Shown piece after piece: positions 1 through 12,044 of a stretch of 64,000 nt of DNA (the first letter of the stretch is position 1; the number at the start of each line of letters is the position of its first letter). The position numbers and the translations under genes are program-made. The DNA is from Eucalyptus grandis (taxonomy: Eukaryota > Streptophyta > Magnoliopsida > Myrtales > Myrtaceae). The DNA lies in contig NC_052614.1 of assembly GCF_016545825.1 (NCBI RefSeq), positions 21,780,559-21,844,558 on the forward strand. Reading direction: 5' to 3'. The notes under the pieces were generated by a model. It did no database searches. It was not told the DNA's origin and was given only the letters and a program-made list of their open reading frames with translations.

Positions 1-250
1 TTTAGTCGGAATGGGTTCAAGAAATCATTGGAAGCACTGATTTCATGTGAGCTCAATGCATTACAATCGTTAGATCATGAAGTTCTCAAATGTGACATAT
101 TAAAATCAATCAAGATCCGAGTTCATATAAATTGGGTGAATCTTATAATTTTCTAATTGAATATGACCCCTCTACTTTTGCTCCCAACAAGAAGACCTGT
201 TATTGTTGAGAGAACACCAGAAACTTTGACTGAACTTTGAGATCCGGCAC
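1..250. repeat. Diverged dispersed repeat, copy 1
   Basis: The segment from about 10 to 140 resembles 3325-3440. Both contain a run like gagctcaatgcattacaat followed by a shared ttagatcatg motif. No open frame of interest is seen, and the class of repeat is not recognised. Confidence 0.5.
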
Positions 251-312
251 ATTTGACTTGACTTGCTTTTTCCTATTAATAAAACTATATAAAAAGAAAA
301 CTAACTAGCCAC

Positions 313-1343
313 TAGGGGTGAGCAGCGGTCTAGGGTCGACCCTAGACCAACCCTGGACCGGCCCAACCCTGCCGGTCCCGGGTCCGGTTCCCAAAGGGGA
401 CTGGGTTGGTCATTAGTCCCCTGAAATTCCAGGACCAACACTATGCGGGTTAGTCCTCGGTCTAAGAGTTTTTGGTCGGTCCAACCCTGGACCAACCCTG
501 TATATTATATTATATTATATTATTTATAATTCTCTTATATATTCAAACCTAAGTAAAATGTCTGTTATATTATATTATATTATATTGAAATGTTCTATCA
601 ATAGTACTAATAGTAATTTCAATTTAAAACTTTTGTTGAGTATTAATTAAGTGTCGTTTGTTTTGTTTTCGGGTGTTTAGAAGTTCAAGTGAATTAACAA
701 GATGTGAAGTTATATATTCATGGTTTATATTAAGTATTTTGAACTTTTTATGGTTTAATTGTATTTTACTAGTGAATTTCAGCTGCACTTTGCTTTTCAA
801 TTTGTGTCAAATGGTAGAAGTTTTTGAAGAGTAGAGTAGTACTGCAGTTGCTACGGTGATTTGCTAGTCAAGTGGTGTGAAGCTCATTTTTGGTTGAGTG
901 GACTCTACATGATCAAATGCGGAAACGCTTTTGCATATGATGTTATGAATATTAAAGATAGATGATTACAAGAACTTTCAATCTTGTCTCATATCTCGAT
1001 GAGCGGTTAGCAGATACAAAATTTCTATTATTGTGTCATCTTAAATTTGCTAAATATGTATTGGTATTTATAGTTTAGTTGCACAATGTCGCATTATTGA
1101 TGGAAGTGTAATTTGAATTTGTAAGTTTGCTTTTTTAGGGAGTATAAAAAATAAGACGAAAAAAATTATCGATCGGTCCCAGGTTGACCCTGGAATCGGA
1201 CCGAACCCATTGGGTCGGTCTAGTCCTTGGTCCCAGGCTCAATAGGGTCGGTCCTCGGTCCCTAAAATCGAGGACCGACACTGTCGGAGTTGGTCCTAGG
1301 GTTAGGGGGTGGCCTGGACCAACCCGGACCATGCTCACCCCTA
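313..1343. mobile_element. Non-autonomous hAT-like DNA transposon
   Basis: The left end begins TAGGGGTGAGCAGCGGTC. The right end, read on the other strand, begins TAGGGGTGAGCATGGTCC, so the two form a terminal inverted repeat. Perfect 8-bp direct repeats CTAGCCAC flank it at 305-312 and 1344-1351, the size made by hAT transposases. Both subterminal regions are dense in GGTCC/GGACC-type motifs in inverted order (about 330-500 and 1170-1330), as in many plant hAT elements where the transposase binds subterminal repeats. The interior is AT-rich with no transposase, so movement would need a partner element. The ORFs at both ends are by-products of the subterminal repeats. Confidence 0.88.
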
Positions 1344-1359
1344 CTAGCCACACTCGTTA

Positions 1360-1720
1360 AAGTCGTTTGTCAGGATATTATGTACCAACTATATTACAAT
1401 ATCATGACTTAGACCAATAACGTTGTTATTAATACTGCGTCACAACCAAATGGGTTTTGTTTGTTTCTTAAGTAAAATCAATTTGCTAACATGTTTAATC
1501 ACCGCCTCAAATTACAAACGGAAAAAAAAAAAAAAAAAGACGTGATAATACAGTGGACGTTATAGTTCGTTAAGATGACGTTGACGTGCTTTATTGTGAA
1601 AAATAAAACAAGAAGATGCATATTATAACAACGGTTAGAAAATAAAGATAAAACTAAATACATTTTAGAAAAAAAAATGTGATGCAATTTTTCACATAAT
1701 AGGAGGTAACTTTTTCCCTA
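1360..1720. repeat. Diverged repeat, pairs with 2265-2470
   Basis: This stretch and 2265-2470 share the order ggatattatg, an accaacta or cccaacta motif, a run ending caaattacaaa, a poly-A tract and a gataata..gtggacgtt motif. It looks like an old local duplication. No gene is seen. Confidence 0.45.
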
Positions 1721-2264
1721 ATGGTTCTCTTAGTAACTGGTTCCGTCTTCATAATCACCTACATGTGAGAAGTCGATGAGAAAGGCAACCCCTATATCAA
1801 TCTTCTGAATCAATGGGTTCTTCGTGAGGATAGTACTAATACTAAGGCAGTAAAAGAGATTGATATTCCTTATATAGGAATTTGTTTATAAATGTTAGCT
1901 GGACACTTTTTGAATATCGAGATATGTAATAACTATTCCTTTCAATTGCGGTACATGAGATGCGTTTCTACAGGAGGAAAGAAGATGCCGCTTGAAGATG
2001 CCTTGATGCGAAGCGTACATACAGACAAAAGTAGTTTAGAAAAATGTAATACAGATGTTAGCAAATTGACGCTAGAGTAATGTGAAAAAAAGGGTGCCTT
2101 TCTTGCAGCTCATTCGACAGGGGACATCAGCTTCATATGGTTTTCTCTATTCTCTCGGCTAGTTGACGCCGGTTAAGTTGAAAAAGCTGCTGTTGATTTG
2201 TTTTAGCAAATTTCTAGAGATGGTGGCAATATTTGGTAGTTTGGTATACTGGTTACGTGTTTGT
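1721..2264. other. Intergenic, no gene recognised
   Basis: A 62-codon frame at 1892-2080 and a short frame before it have no motif I recognise and no splice context. Nothing here can be supported as a gene. Confidence 0.5.
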
Positions 2265-2470
2265 TATTAGTGACTGGATATTATGACCCAACTATACCCA
2301 CAACTTCGTGATTTTGACCAATTATATTGTGATATGATATTGCTCCTAATCAAATATTTCTTGTTTGATTCCTAAGTAGCGTCAAATTACAAAAGGAAAA
2401 AGAAGTAAGATATGATAATATGGTGGACGTTTTAGTTCATGAGGATGATGGTTTTTTTTTTTTTTTAATC
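2265..2470. repeat. Diverged repeat, pairs with 1360-1720
   Basis: This is the second copy of the pair described at 1360-1720. A run of about 15 T residues near 2455 interrupts it. Confidence 0.45.
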
Positions 2471-2842
2471 GGACATGAGGATGATGGTTTACCGGTACGT
2501 ATTGCATATAAGAAAGACCGAATAGCAAACAAAAAATGAAATGAATTTGTCTATCTAGAATTTAATTTAGAGTGAATGAAATAGTCCTAGATTTTCACTT
2601 GCTTGGAAGGCAAAATATTTGGAGCTAATGAAACTAAACTCCACTTGTTAGATTGAATAATGGGAATTTGGTTACATAGGTAGGGTTTCCTGTTCATTTC
2701 GGAATATATATGAATGGGTAGTCGTGTATTTAGATTAAAGAAATGTTGAAGCATTGAAAGATCGATTGGGGCTATTTGTGCAAAGCCCATGATGGCCTCC
2801 TAATCTAGAAGAGGAATCGCTCCTGGACTCCATTAGCGTTTT

Positions 2843-3095
2843 CTTTCGACTATGTTTTCGCTTGTTTAGCTTAAAAATAAATTATTTGAAAAATACTTTT
2901 CTAAAAATAATCACTTGTATCACTTAAAATAATTAATTAATGGAAAATGTTTTCATTATCAATAATAATTTATATCTAAATATTTTTGTGTATGACAAAA
3001 TAATTTTCATTTATCTATTATTTCAAATAATAGAAGTGGTCACTTCTAAAAGCATAATTTTCAAATTATTCATTTTTTAAGAAATAAACGCACTT
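2843..3095. mobile_element. MITE-like element, family also at 33189-33419
   Basis: The left end has a cGcttGTTTa motif and the right end has an aaataaacgc motif, giving a weak inverted terminal match. The interior shares aaaataatta, gaaaatgtttt and ctaaatatttttgtg with 33189-33419 in the same order. It is AT-rich, about 250 bp long and non-coding. The target duplication was not resolved. Confidence 0.5.
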
Positions 3096-3319
3096 AAGAT
3101 GAACTCTTTTCGTCTCGTTCTCACTTGAAGATTAAATGCTTTGAGGTTACTAGAACAATGAAAAATTAAGATGCATCGCTCAAAAACTAATTATGGTCCA
3201 AATTATTTTTACGATATACGTTAGCATATACATCATTCTTGGAATCGCGTAGTCATATGGGGAACTATTGTTCATTTCCCAGGCAAAGCGACTGGCTCTT
3301 GGAAAATAGAGGCCTTCAT

Positions 3320-3445
3320 TTATTCAATTTATCTTACCTGAATGGGCTCGAGAAATCATTGGAGACATTGGCTTAGTGTGAGCTCAATGCATTACAATAA
3401 TTAGATCATGCGGGTCTCACTCAAGATCTATTAATATCAGTTGAG
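3320..3445. repeat. Diverged dispersed repeat, copy 2
   Basis: This is the copy of the segment near 10-140. It shares agaaatcattgga, gagctcaatgcattacaat and ttagatcatg in the same order. Confidence 0.5.
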
Positions 3446-3639
3446 GTATGGGCTCATTTTTCTAATTGCCTCTTGTGGTCTAGAAAAAAAAATTAATCCA
3501 TGATTTCATTTTTCACAATCTACTCAATTTTTTTTTTTGGGATGAGATCTTTCAAGACATGCATTACTAATGTGATTCAATTTTGATCAACTTGGGACCG
3601 TGGAAAATGGAGTAAAAATTACCAAAAAAGCTAAAAACC

Positions 3640-4250
3640 TATTGCAATTATATCAATTCAATTTTAAACTCTTTCTTTTTTAGCTAATTAAATTTTAGAC
3701 ATTTGCATTTGTGCTAATTCAATCTATCTACAATTTTGGCTTGCAATCGCTCACATGAATGCCGCCATCCTGCATGCACTACTAGCGTTGAAGTGAACAG
3801 ATTTAAATAATATCTAAATATTTTTTGAATTATTAATTTATATTTTTATTCTTTTCTTTTTCCTTTCTTTTCTTTTCTTTCTCTTTCTTCCCTTTCTTCC
3901 TCCTCTAGCCAATCACCAAACTAGAGGCAAGGGCTGGCGCAATCTTGTAGACCCCTGGCGAAGCTCGCTCCTGCCGACCACTAGCAAGGGGGAGGTTGGC
4001 CTCACAATGGTTGGGCGAGGCCGACCTTGCCAGATGCGAGCAAAGTTTGCCCCTATCAACCCTCACCTCTCACTAAGGAAGAAGGAAGAGAAGAGGGAAA
4101 AAAAGGGGGAGGAAGGAAAAAGAAAAGAATAATAAATCAATAAATTCAAAAATATTAAATATATTATCAAAAATTATTTACATCAATATCAACCGCGCTA
4201 ATAGGATGACTTAAGGTGTTCACGTCAAAGAATTTTGGTCAATTTAACAG
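3640..4250 (+). repeat. Unclassified GC-core repeat, family X copy 1
   Basis: AT-rich arms surround a GC-rich core (about 3905-4080) full of gaggccgacc and ctggcgaagc-like words. The left arm has tcaattcaattttaaa and aattttggct motifs also seen in the arm at 55870-56030 and, on the other strand, at 51800-52015. The core has no significant frame. The class of element is unknown. Confidence 0.5.
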
Positions 4251-4265
4251 TGCAAAATCAGTATT

Positions 4266-5841
4266 TGAAGTCCTCATTATCAACATTTTTTGCTAATCAC
4301 ATAGAAATCGCACTTTAAAGGGTGTAGAATCTGTTCATACTTTTCAGTATGATATTCGGTACTCAATTTTAGAATGCATTTGCATTTTCCAATAAAAGTT
4401 TACAACTATTTTGAAGAAATTCTGGTCATTAACCACAGCGAGGGCCCTCACCACCACCTAACATGTCCTTTTTTTTTTTTTTTTTTTGGCCTGGACCTAT
4501 CATGTCCTTTGTTTTGGTGTCTACGAATAAAACGACTTTGCAAAAGGTGATTAGTTCGGCATCTTCATGATGGGAAGGTCCACTTTTGATAGATACAAGT
4601 CCACAAAAGATGCCAGACAGAGCCCACATAGACGAGACGACACACCCATGTGCTGGGGAATTCGAGGAAAGAGATGAAATTTACTGACGAAGACAGTGAT
4701 TTCCCCGACAAGACTCGTGACCCAATGCAGTCGTCTCCGACAGAAATCCGCTTCTTAGTAAACAATGTTCTGTTTGCTCAAAAAAAAAAAAAAAAAAAAA
4801 ACAATGTTCTGAGTCTAATCTTCCTCGCGTAGTTTCTGTTTTAAAGAGATAGCCAAATGTAGAGAAAGCATGAAGGGGACGAATAGGAGAAGAACGAACA
4901 GAGGATAGAGTAGCCTTAATGGCGATCTCTTAGTTTAACGGACGCTAATGTCGTAATATGGAACCTTAGGACGGGTCATAGTAATTAATTATCGAAACAT
5001 CATAAAGCAAAGTGACGTTCTGATACATTATCGTAATCAAGTGTAAAAATGGTGTAAAACAGAAGTATGCACCTAAAAATTTTCCAAAGATGAATGGAAC
5101 GAACATTGATGCAAGTTCCACAAGAAAAGGAGCCAAGGAGGAGGCGGACGCATGATTTCCGTTGCATTACAGAGAAAATGACTTTGCTTTTTTTGACTCA
5201 CCCACTCTGATGACTAAAAATCAGTGTTAATCCTGCCCTTTAAGAAAAAAATAGTAATATATGAGAGCGCCTTGCACTTCTTGTGGACCTCCCATGGATT
5301 GTGCTGCTGGGTGGGTTAGAAATTGGAATCTGAAAGAAAACCAAATAAATTTGCACCTCTCTTATAAACAAAATTGTTTTTTTTTTTTTTACCAAAGTTG
5401 AAAAGATAGACACGGTTTGTCATATAATAGAACGTGATGGAGGTTAAATATATTTTAGCCTAATGCTAATTATGTCTACCATAGGTTCGATCCCTTAAAG
5501 TTGGCTCAGATAGTTGGGGAGTCGAATATTATTTTGAGAACTTGAATCACATGTTCAAATTTCATTAATACTGCTATTAATCAAGGTCACCTGCACAAGT
5601 ATATACTTGAACACAATTGGATCACTTGCACAAGTATCATCGAATTTGAAGTCTTTGTTATCAACATTTATATATATTGAAAATCACCTACAAATCGCAC
5701 TTTAAAAGGTGTAGAATCTGCTTTTACTTTTCAGTAAGATATTCAGTACTCAATTCTAGAATGCAATTGCACTTTTCAATAAAAGTTTACAACTGTGTTG
5801 AAGAAATTCTGGTCATCAGCGACGGCAAGGAGGCTCACCAC
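4266..5841. repeat. Segmental duplication A, left part
   Basis: This part is colinear with segment B at 17743-19594. The unit is itself a diverged tandem pair: its beginning (4266 onward, atcgcactttaaagggtg) recurs at about 5640 onward and continues past the copia insertion at 15405. The left part ends at the target duplication ACCAC of that insertion. No gene is seen; the short ORFs at 4429-4832 are not conserved as proteins between copies. Confidence 0.8.
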
Positions 5842-6743
5842 TGTTGGAGAAATCCTCATGAAGAGTTTTGAAGTTGACAAAATGTATCCTTCAGTCTAGT
5901 CTGAAAGTCTGCAGACTCTGTCAATTAAAGTCTGAAGACTTCCGGATAGCCAGACTCAAGACTCAAAGTCTATCCTCATTGTGATCTCTAATCCGTTGAA
6001 GAAAGGTTATCCGGGCCGAATGGTTTGTTCAGATTTAACCTTATCATCCTGGAAGATCTCGTGGCTGGAGAAGACGTATCGAATCCTTTGATTGATCAAG
6101 ATTGATTCAATGACTGAAGATTCGATGATTGTCTAAAGTATTATTGGAAGATTCTACTTATGGAAACCGAGATCCTGATTGTATGGGCGAACAGGATTGA
6201 TGAGCTATCAACACGTTCCTTTAATAACTCGAACAATCTTCCTAATTGATTCCGTCCAACGGGTAGATTGGAGGAATTCCTTTGGTAAGTGCCAATGGAT
6301 ATGATGGCATAAAGGAGTATATAAGGAAGTCGTTCTTAGTTGTTCGAGGTGTGCGCGATAGAAGAATTCCAAAGTCTGAAGCTCCTATTTGTTTAGATAA
6401 ATCTCTTGAGCGAATACTTGTATACAAAAGAGAGTCTATATTTGTGAGAGACCTTGAGGAGGTGTGGTAGAACATCTACCTTTGTGGAATCAAGGCAAAG
6501 CTGTCTTTGTAACTTCTCTTTTGATCATAGTGAAATCCAGCCGTGGTGAGTTTGTCGGTGCGGAAGAGTGGACGTAGGCTTGGAATAAGCCGAACCACTA
6601 TAAATCCTTTGTTTAATTTTCTCTTCCTTACTCTCTTTACCTCGATCGTATTTCAATCTGTAAGAATTGCTTCCGTATTCAAAAAAAAAAAATTGTTTGT
6701 GCGCCTATTCACCCCCCTCTAAGTGTTTATACTAGCTATATCA
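5842..6743 (+). repeat. 5' LTR of the copia element
   Basis: It is 902 bp, starts TGTTGGAGAAATCC and ends ACTAGCTATATCA. It matches 14511-15399 along its full length with scattered substitutions and many one- to four-base indels. A TATATAA box lies at 6318-6324. The LTR would supply the promoter and the RNA start for the element. Confidence 0.93.
6318..6324 (+). promoter_or_regulatory. TATA box of copia 5' LTR
   Basis: TATATAA lies inside the LTR and is conserved at 14983-14989 in the 3' LTR. It is the best candidate for the core promoter. Confidence 0.6.
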
Positions 6744-6744
6744 A

Positions 6745-6757
6745 TTGGTATCGAGCT
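6745..6757 (+). other. Primer binding site, initiator Met tRNA
   Basis: TTGGTATCGAGC follows the 5' LTR directly. The usual plant copia site is TGGTATCAGAGC, complementary to the 3' end of initiator tRNA-Met; one A is missing here. Confidence 0.8.
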
Positions 6758-6831
6758 GTGTACTTACTTTATTTGAAGTGTTTTACTTCATAGTAAAAGA
6801 TCCATGGCTAGTATGCTAGCACCAAGGGGCG

Positions 6832-8526
6832 ATGGAAGGGCAAAGCAATACCAAACCACCTTACTTTGATGGAAAGGATTACAACATCTGGAAGAACAAG
6901 ATGAAAGCTTTCCTACGATCAAAGGATCCTCTGGAATGGGATGTTGTAGAAAAAGGAATTACTCCTACCACGCATCGGTCTGCGAAAGAGGAAAGATTCT
7001 TGAAGAATCCAGCGGAATGTCTCGGGAAGAAATAACCAAGAGACAAACACTCGATGCAAAAGCAATTTACTCCTCATATTGTGCTTTATCACCAACGAGT
7101 ATAATAGAATATCTTCTTGTGGTACAAAAAAGAAGTTTGGGACAGATGCATATCACCTATGAAGGAACAGTCGAGTGAAGGAAACAAGAATCAACATTCT
7201 TCTTGGTCAATATGAAGCCTTTAGAATGAAACCATGAGAATCAATATCGACATGTTTAGTCGTTTTACGAGATATTGTGAATGGTCTTGAAAATCAAGGT
7301 CAACCAACTTCGATCCCATGAAGGTAAACAAGCTACTTTGCGTGGACTCTCCAAGGATTGGAATCACATAAAGACTTCGATAAGAGAGACATAGAGAATT
7401 ATGCCACTATCTTGATGAGTTGATTGGAACTCTTCAGTCCTATGAAGTGGAAAGGATCAATGAAGATGAAGATCCAAGAGGTAAGAAATCCATTGCATTA
7501 AAATCAAATGATGATTCGATGTTACTGATTACAAGATGATATGGACGATGAAGAGCTTGCTCTCATGATAAGAAGATTCAGAAAACTAAATAGAAAAGGA
7601 AGAAGGTTCAACTCAAAGAAACAAGGCTTTCAAAGACAAAGACCAAGTACGGTGATGATGAGGAACCAAATAAAGATGTAGTCTGCTTTGAATGCAAGAA
7701 AAATGGACACATTAGACCCAACTGCCCCTCTTCGAAGAAGAAGAGAGGAAAAGCTGAAAAATTTCGAAAAGCTCTCAAAGCTGAAACCTCGAGTGATACG
7801 AGTGTGAAGAAAGTGATAATGAATATGCAAATCTATGTCGATGGCATGATCAGACTCAGACTCTGGATCAGACTCTCGATCGGACTCGGGGATCAAACTC
7901 GGACGGTGAATTTGAGGCAAGTAATTTTAAAATTCCTGTCAAGGTTTCTAAATATATTGATGAACTATGCTTTAGTCTTAAGATTTCTCTCAAAAGTATT
8001 TCCAAACTAAAAAAGGAAAACTCAGCTCTAAAACAAAAGGAAAATGTTTTAACAGAAAGGGTTAAAAGTCTAGACTCGTCTGTTTCCAATCTTAGAGAAA
8101 ATGAAGGAAATCTTTTAAAAGAAAATGCTTTCTTAAAAACAGACTTATCAAATATATCAAAGAAATTTTCTATAGGGTCCGAAAAACTTGAGAAAATTCT
8201 TTCGGACAAAGACCTTACTTCAATAAGTCTGGTCTAGGTATGACAGAAGAAACAATTCCATTGATTGATTTTCCTAAAGTAAAAGAAAGAATTAAGAAAA
8301 GGCTTTCGAGTGAGGTTTACAAAAATCACTTCAAGAAAGTCTTTGTAAAACCTGTAGGTAGAAATGCTCTCAGATGTTCTAAGTGCAACGGTCGGGATCA
8401 CTTTGAAAAAGAGTGTCCTATGGTATGGAAACCTATTAAGAGAGTATGGGCTAATACATTTATCTTACTAACACCAAAGGACCCAAGAAAATTTGGGTAC
8501 CAAAGAAAGCTTGATACTCTTTATTA
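6832..8526 (+). pseudogene. gag: Copia gag, broken
   Basis: The gag polyprotein forms the capsid that packages element RNA in the cytoplasm. The N-terminal part at 6832 reads MEGQSNTKPPYFDGKDY and then NIWKNKMKAFLR, typical of plant copia gag. An earlier ATG at 6804 is in another frame, suggesting a one-base slip between them. The frame is lost several times from about 7030 to 8240. Two zinc knuckles of CX2CX4HX4C form remain: 7684-7725 (CFECKKNGHIRPNC) and 8375-8416 (CSKCNGRDHFEKEC). Two knuckles and a C-terminal WVPK-like tail before the protease fit Sireviruses. The piece 8240-8527 is the longest clean stretch. Confidence 0.85.
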
Positions 8527-8527
8527 A

Positions 8528-9035
8528 ATGCGAGTCTCCATCAAAAAACAGGTAAAGTGGTATCTTGACAGTGGATGCTCAAGACACATGACAGGAGACT
8601 CAAATTGCTTTATAAAGCTTGCTCAAGTAAATGGTGGAAAAGTTTCATTCGGAGGAAACAACAAAGGAAGTATTGTGGGATTTGGAACCGTGAAAATTGG
8701 AACTCTCACAATAAGTAATGTTTCATTAGTGGAAGGACTCAATTACAATCTTCTCAGCATTAGTCAATTGTGTGATACGGTTTCAAGATCTTCTTTCAAG
8801 AAGGAACATGTTACGGAATCGAAAAGACTCTACTCAATCTTTTAAGGGTCGAAGACATGGAAACATCTATCTTCTGGATGTGAAACCAAATGAATCGCAA
8901 TGTCTTATCTCAATTCAAGACGAAGCAAGCTTATGGCACAAAAAGCTTGGTCATGTCAACATGAAGCAATTAGCCAAAATCTCATCAAAAGCGGCTTGTT
9001 CGAGGTCTACCCAAATTGCCATACCAAAAGACTGA
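8528..9035 (+). pseudogene. Copia protease and pre-integrase domain, broken
   Basis: The aspartic protease cuts the polyprotein. Its active-site region reads WYLDSGCSRHMTGD at about 8558-8600, with the catalytic D-S-G present. Next comes the pre-integrase domain with LWHKKLGHVN (8932 onward), whose histidines pair with the CTPC cysteines in another frame at about 9040-9055. The protease frame 8528-8845 overlaps the next frame at 8772, so a frameshift lies near 8800. Another frameshift follows 9035. Confidence 0.87.
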
Positions 9036-9097
9036 TTCATGCACTCCATGTATTACTCGGGAAAGCGAGGTAAGAAATTCGTTTAAACCAATAAATT

Positions 9098-9770
9098 ATG
9101 TCTCTACTAATCATGTACTACGGTTGTTGCATATGGATCTCTTCGGACCAACCAGAACTCGAGTATTGGGGTAAGAAGTATTGCCTAGTAATTGTTGATG
9201 ATTACTCCCGTTTTAGTTGGGTATATTTCCTTTCAAGTAAGTCCGAAACCTTTTCGTATTTTGAAAAATTTGCTAAAAAGGTTCAAAATGAAAAGGGATG
9301 TGTAATCTCTTGTATAAAAACAGATCATGGAGGTGAATTTGAAAATCAAGATTTTACAAAATTCTGTGATGAATCATTCAGAACATGTGTTTTCCTCTCC
9401 ATATACTCCTCGGCAAAATGGAGTTGTGGAAAGAAAAAACAGTCTCTTCAAGAAATGGCTAGAACTCTTCTAATTGAAAGTAAAATTTCTTCTCGATTTT
9501 GAAATGAAGCTGTTTCAACAGCTTGCTATATCATCAATAGAGTCTTCTTAAGATCTATTCTTCGAAAAACCCCTTATGAGTTATTCAAAGAAAAGAAGCC
9601 TATTGTTTCATACTTTCATGTATTTGGTTGCAAATGTTTTATATTGAAAAATGCAAAAGATCGAGTTGGTAAGTTTGAAGAAAGATCGGATGAAGGTATC
9701 TTCCTTGGATATTCTACTTCAAGCAAAGCTTACGAGTCTATAACAAGAAGAGTCGATCAGAGAGGAGTCA
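9098..9770 (+). pseudogene. Copia integrase, broken
   Basis: The integrase inserts the cDNA into chromosomes. The catalytic core shows HMDLFG (first Asp, about 9130, in a neighbouring frame), YCLVIVDDYSRFSWVYF (9180 onward) and IKTDHGGEFEN (second Asp, about 9320). An in-frame TGA at 9500-9502 replaces the Trp of a conserved RFWNEAV-type motif, a TGG to TGA change. The frame then continues through INRVFLRSILRKTPYE to FGCKCFILKNAKDR and FLGYST near 9720. The region from 9770 to 10200 is the poorly conserved linker to the reverse transcriptase. Confidence 0.88.
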
Positions 9771-10059
9771 ATGAATGTCAAATTTCAAGACTCAACACAA
9801 GATGAATCAAGTAAGACTCATCAAGAAGAGTCGAACAACTGCTCCGAACCCTCCAAAGTCTACAACTCAAAAAGCATCTCGAGACTGAAAACCAGCATCA
9901 AGTTGTTAGTGAAGATCCAAATAAAGGAAGAGATCATCAACCGTGACAAATCAACAAGTAACTTGGAAGCATAAGTCCGGTCATCCCAAAGATCTTATAA
10001 TCGGCGAAATGAATGAAGGAATTCGCACAAGATCCAAAAGGCGAGAAGAGTCTAGTGTT

Positions 10060-10975
10060 GTGGCTCTTGTTTCTGAAATTGAACCAAAGAGCATAGAAGA
10101 AGCTTTATCTGATGAAAGCTGGATTGAAGCTATGCAAGAAGAGCTCAGACAGTTCGGCATAAATGATGTCCGGGAATTGACATCAAAACCAAAAAGGTAA
10201 AATTATTGGAGCCAAATGGGTGTTCGGGAACAAGATGAACGAGAAAGGGAAAGTCGTACGAAATAAAGCAAGACTCGTGGCCAAGGGATATACGCAAGAA
10301 GAAGGAATAGACTATGATGAGACTTACGCTCCAGTGGCAAGGTTAGAAGCTATTCGACTATTACTTGCGTTTGCTTGTTATAAGAATTTCAAGTTATTCC
10401 AAATGGACGTCAAAAGCGCCTTCCTAAATGGATTTATCCATGAGGAAGTTTATGTGGAACAACCACCGGGGTTTGAAGACCCAAAGAAGCCGACTCGGTC
10501 TTGGACCGAAAAGGCTTTGTATGGTTTAAAGCAAGCACCTCGAGCTTGGTACGACAGGTTAAGTAATTTCCTATTACAAAATGGTTTTGTCAAAGGTAAA
10601 GTAGATACGACTTTGTTTATCAAGAAGGAAAACAAAAGTTTCTTACTTGTTCAAATATATGTGGATGATATCATTTTGGATCCTCTAATGAAAGTCTTGG
10701 CAAGAAATTTTCAAAGTCTATGCGGGATGAGTTTGAAATGAGTATGATGGGAGAATTAACATTCTTTCTTGGTCTTCAAATAAAACAATTGAAGGAAGGA
10801 ACTTTTATTTTTCAAGAAAAATATGTTAATGATCTTGTCAAAAGGTTTGGACTGGAAAATTGCAAAAAGATCGACATACCAATGTCAAGTTCTTTAAAGA
10901 TAGACAAAGATGAAGAAGGGAAGAAAGTTGATCAAAAGCATGTCAGACAGGCATTATTGGATCACTTCTTTATCT
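10060..10975 (+). pseudogene. Copia reverse transcriptase, broken
   Basis: It copies element RNA into DNA in virus-like particles. The frame 10220-10741 holds [32 protein letters not shown] (first catalytic Asp), [15 protein letters not shown] and the catalytic IYVDDII (about 10656-10676). The preceding SIEEALSDESWIEAMQEEL (about 10090) is the usual start of the domain and is in a different frame. After YVDD a frameshift leads into 10720-10986 with MMGELTFFLGLQIKQ. At least two frameshifts are present. The active-site residues are intact. Confidence 0.93.
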
Positions 10976-11600
10976 TACGCTTCTAGACTCGATATTTTGT
11001 TGAGTGTTTGCATCTGTGCTAGGTTTCAATCGGATCCTAGAGAATCTCATCTCGGTCTTTGCGAAACGCATCATCAAATACGTCGCTTCATCATCAAGCA
11101 TCGGTCTTTGGTATCCTAAGAAGGGAGACTTTAAACTTTTGGGATATTCGAGACGCGAGATCCGGTTGCGAGTTGATAGAAATAGCACTTCGGGGAACTT
11201 GCCGTTGCTTGGAAGCGAGAATAGTGTCTTGGTTTTCAAGGAAACAAAGTACGTGTCTCTTTCAACAAATGAGCCAGTATGTAGCTCTTGGAAGCTGTTG
11301 TTCGCAAATTCTATGGATAAAACAACAGCTAAGAGATTTTGAAATTGAAAACTCATGCACGGAGATTAATTGCGACAACACCAGCTATCAACCTCACCAA
11401 AAATCCAATTCTCCACTCAAGAGCAAAGCATATAGAGATTCGACATCACTTTATTAGAGATCATGTTCAAAATGGAGATGTTTCAATTCAATTTGTTGAC
11501 TCAAAGAATCAATCGGTGATATACTCACAAAGCCTTTGGAGAAAAATCAATTTGAGTCTATACGGACCCGAGACTCAACATTTTGAGGTATGAGGATATC
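10976..11600 (+). pseudogene. Copia RNase H, broken
   Basis: It removes the RNA strand during reverse transcription. Pieces in three frames carry SVCICARFQSDPRESH, SSSIGLWYPKKGDFKLLGYS, VSWFSRKQST, YVALGSCCSQILWIKQQL and SRAKHIEIRHHFIRDHVQNG. They follow the normal copia order, but the frame changes at about 11060, 11150, 11340 and 11400. The domain ends with a remnant of the usual YTKPL motif near 11530. Confidence 0.85.
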
Positions 11601-12044
11601 AATGTCTAAAGACCTTCGGACTCGAGGCTTACAAGACTTTATCTACGATCTTGGCTCGACCTTCGGGCGTAAGTCTTTCTCTCTCAATCTTATCTTGAAA
11701 AGGTACGATCATCAGACTTTGTTTAAATTGTTGCTATATTTAATTACCGTAAATATTGCAACGATTCATTTTCAAAAGGGAAGTTATTTTTGAAATAGCT
11801 ATTTTTACGGATAAAGACAGTTATTTTGAAAAGGCATATTTTTATTTCCTTTGTGACGATTCGTTTACTCTTCTTTTTAACCGAACGAGCACTATCGATT
11901 TCTCTTCACTTTTCTATTCACTTCTCTCAAAAACCCTAGAAAGCATCGATCCTCCACTTCCGTTTGTCTCTTTCGCTCAATCTTCAAAAAGTTGTCTTCT
12001 TTTCTGGGAAAGTCAAGCAATGAATCTTCCATTCACTGAGAAAG
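11601..12044 (+). other. Spacer between pol and extra gene of copia element
   Basis: Non-coding sequence. Short frames at 11590-12103 have no recognised motif. It probably forms the leader of the extra gene in this element class. Confidence 0.4.

Noticed and set aside
1892..2080. 62-codon plus-strand frame
   Set aside because: No motif, no splice context and no second copy to support it.
4429..4832. Overlapping frames on both strands
   Set aside because: They are not kept as protein in duplication B, where the same DNA has frame changes.
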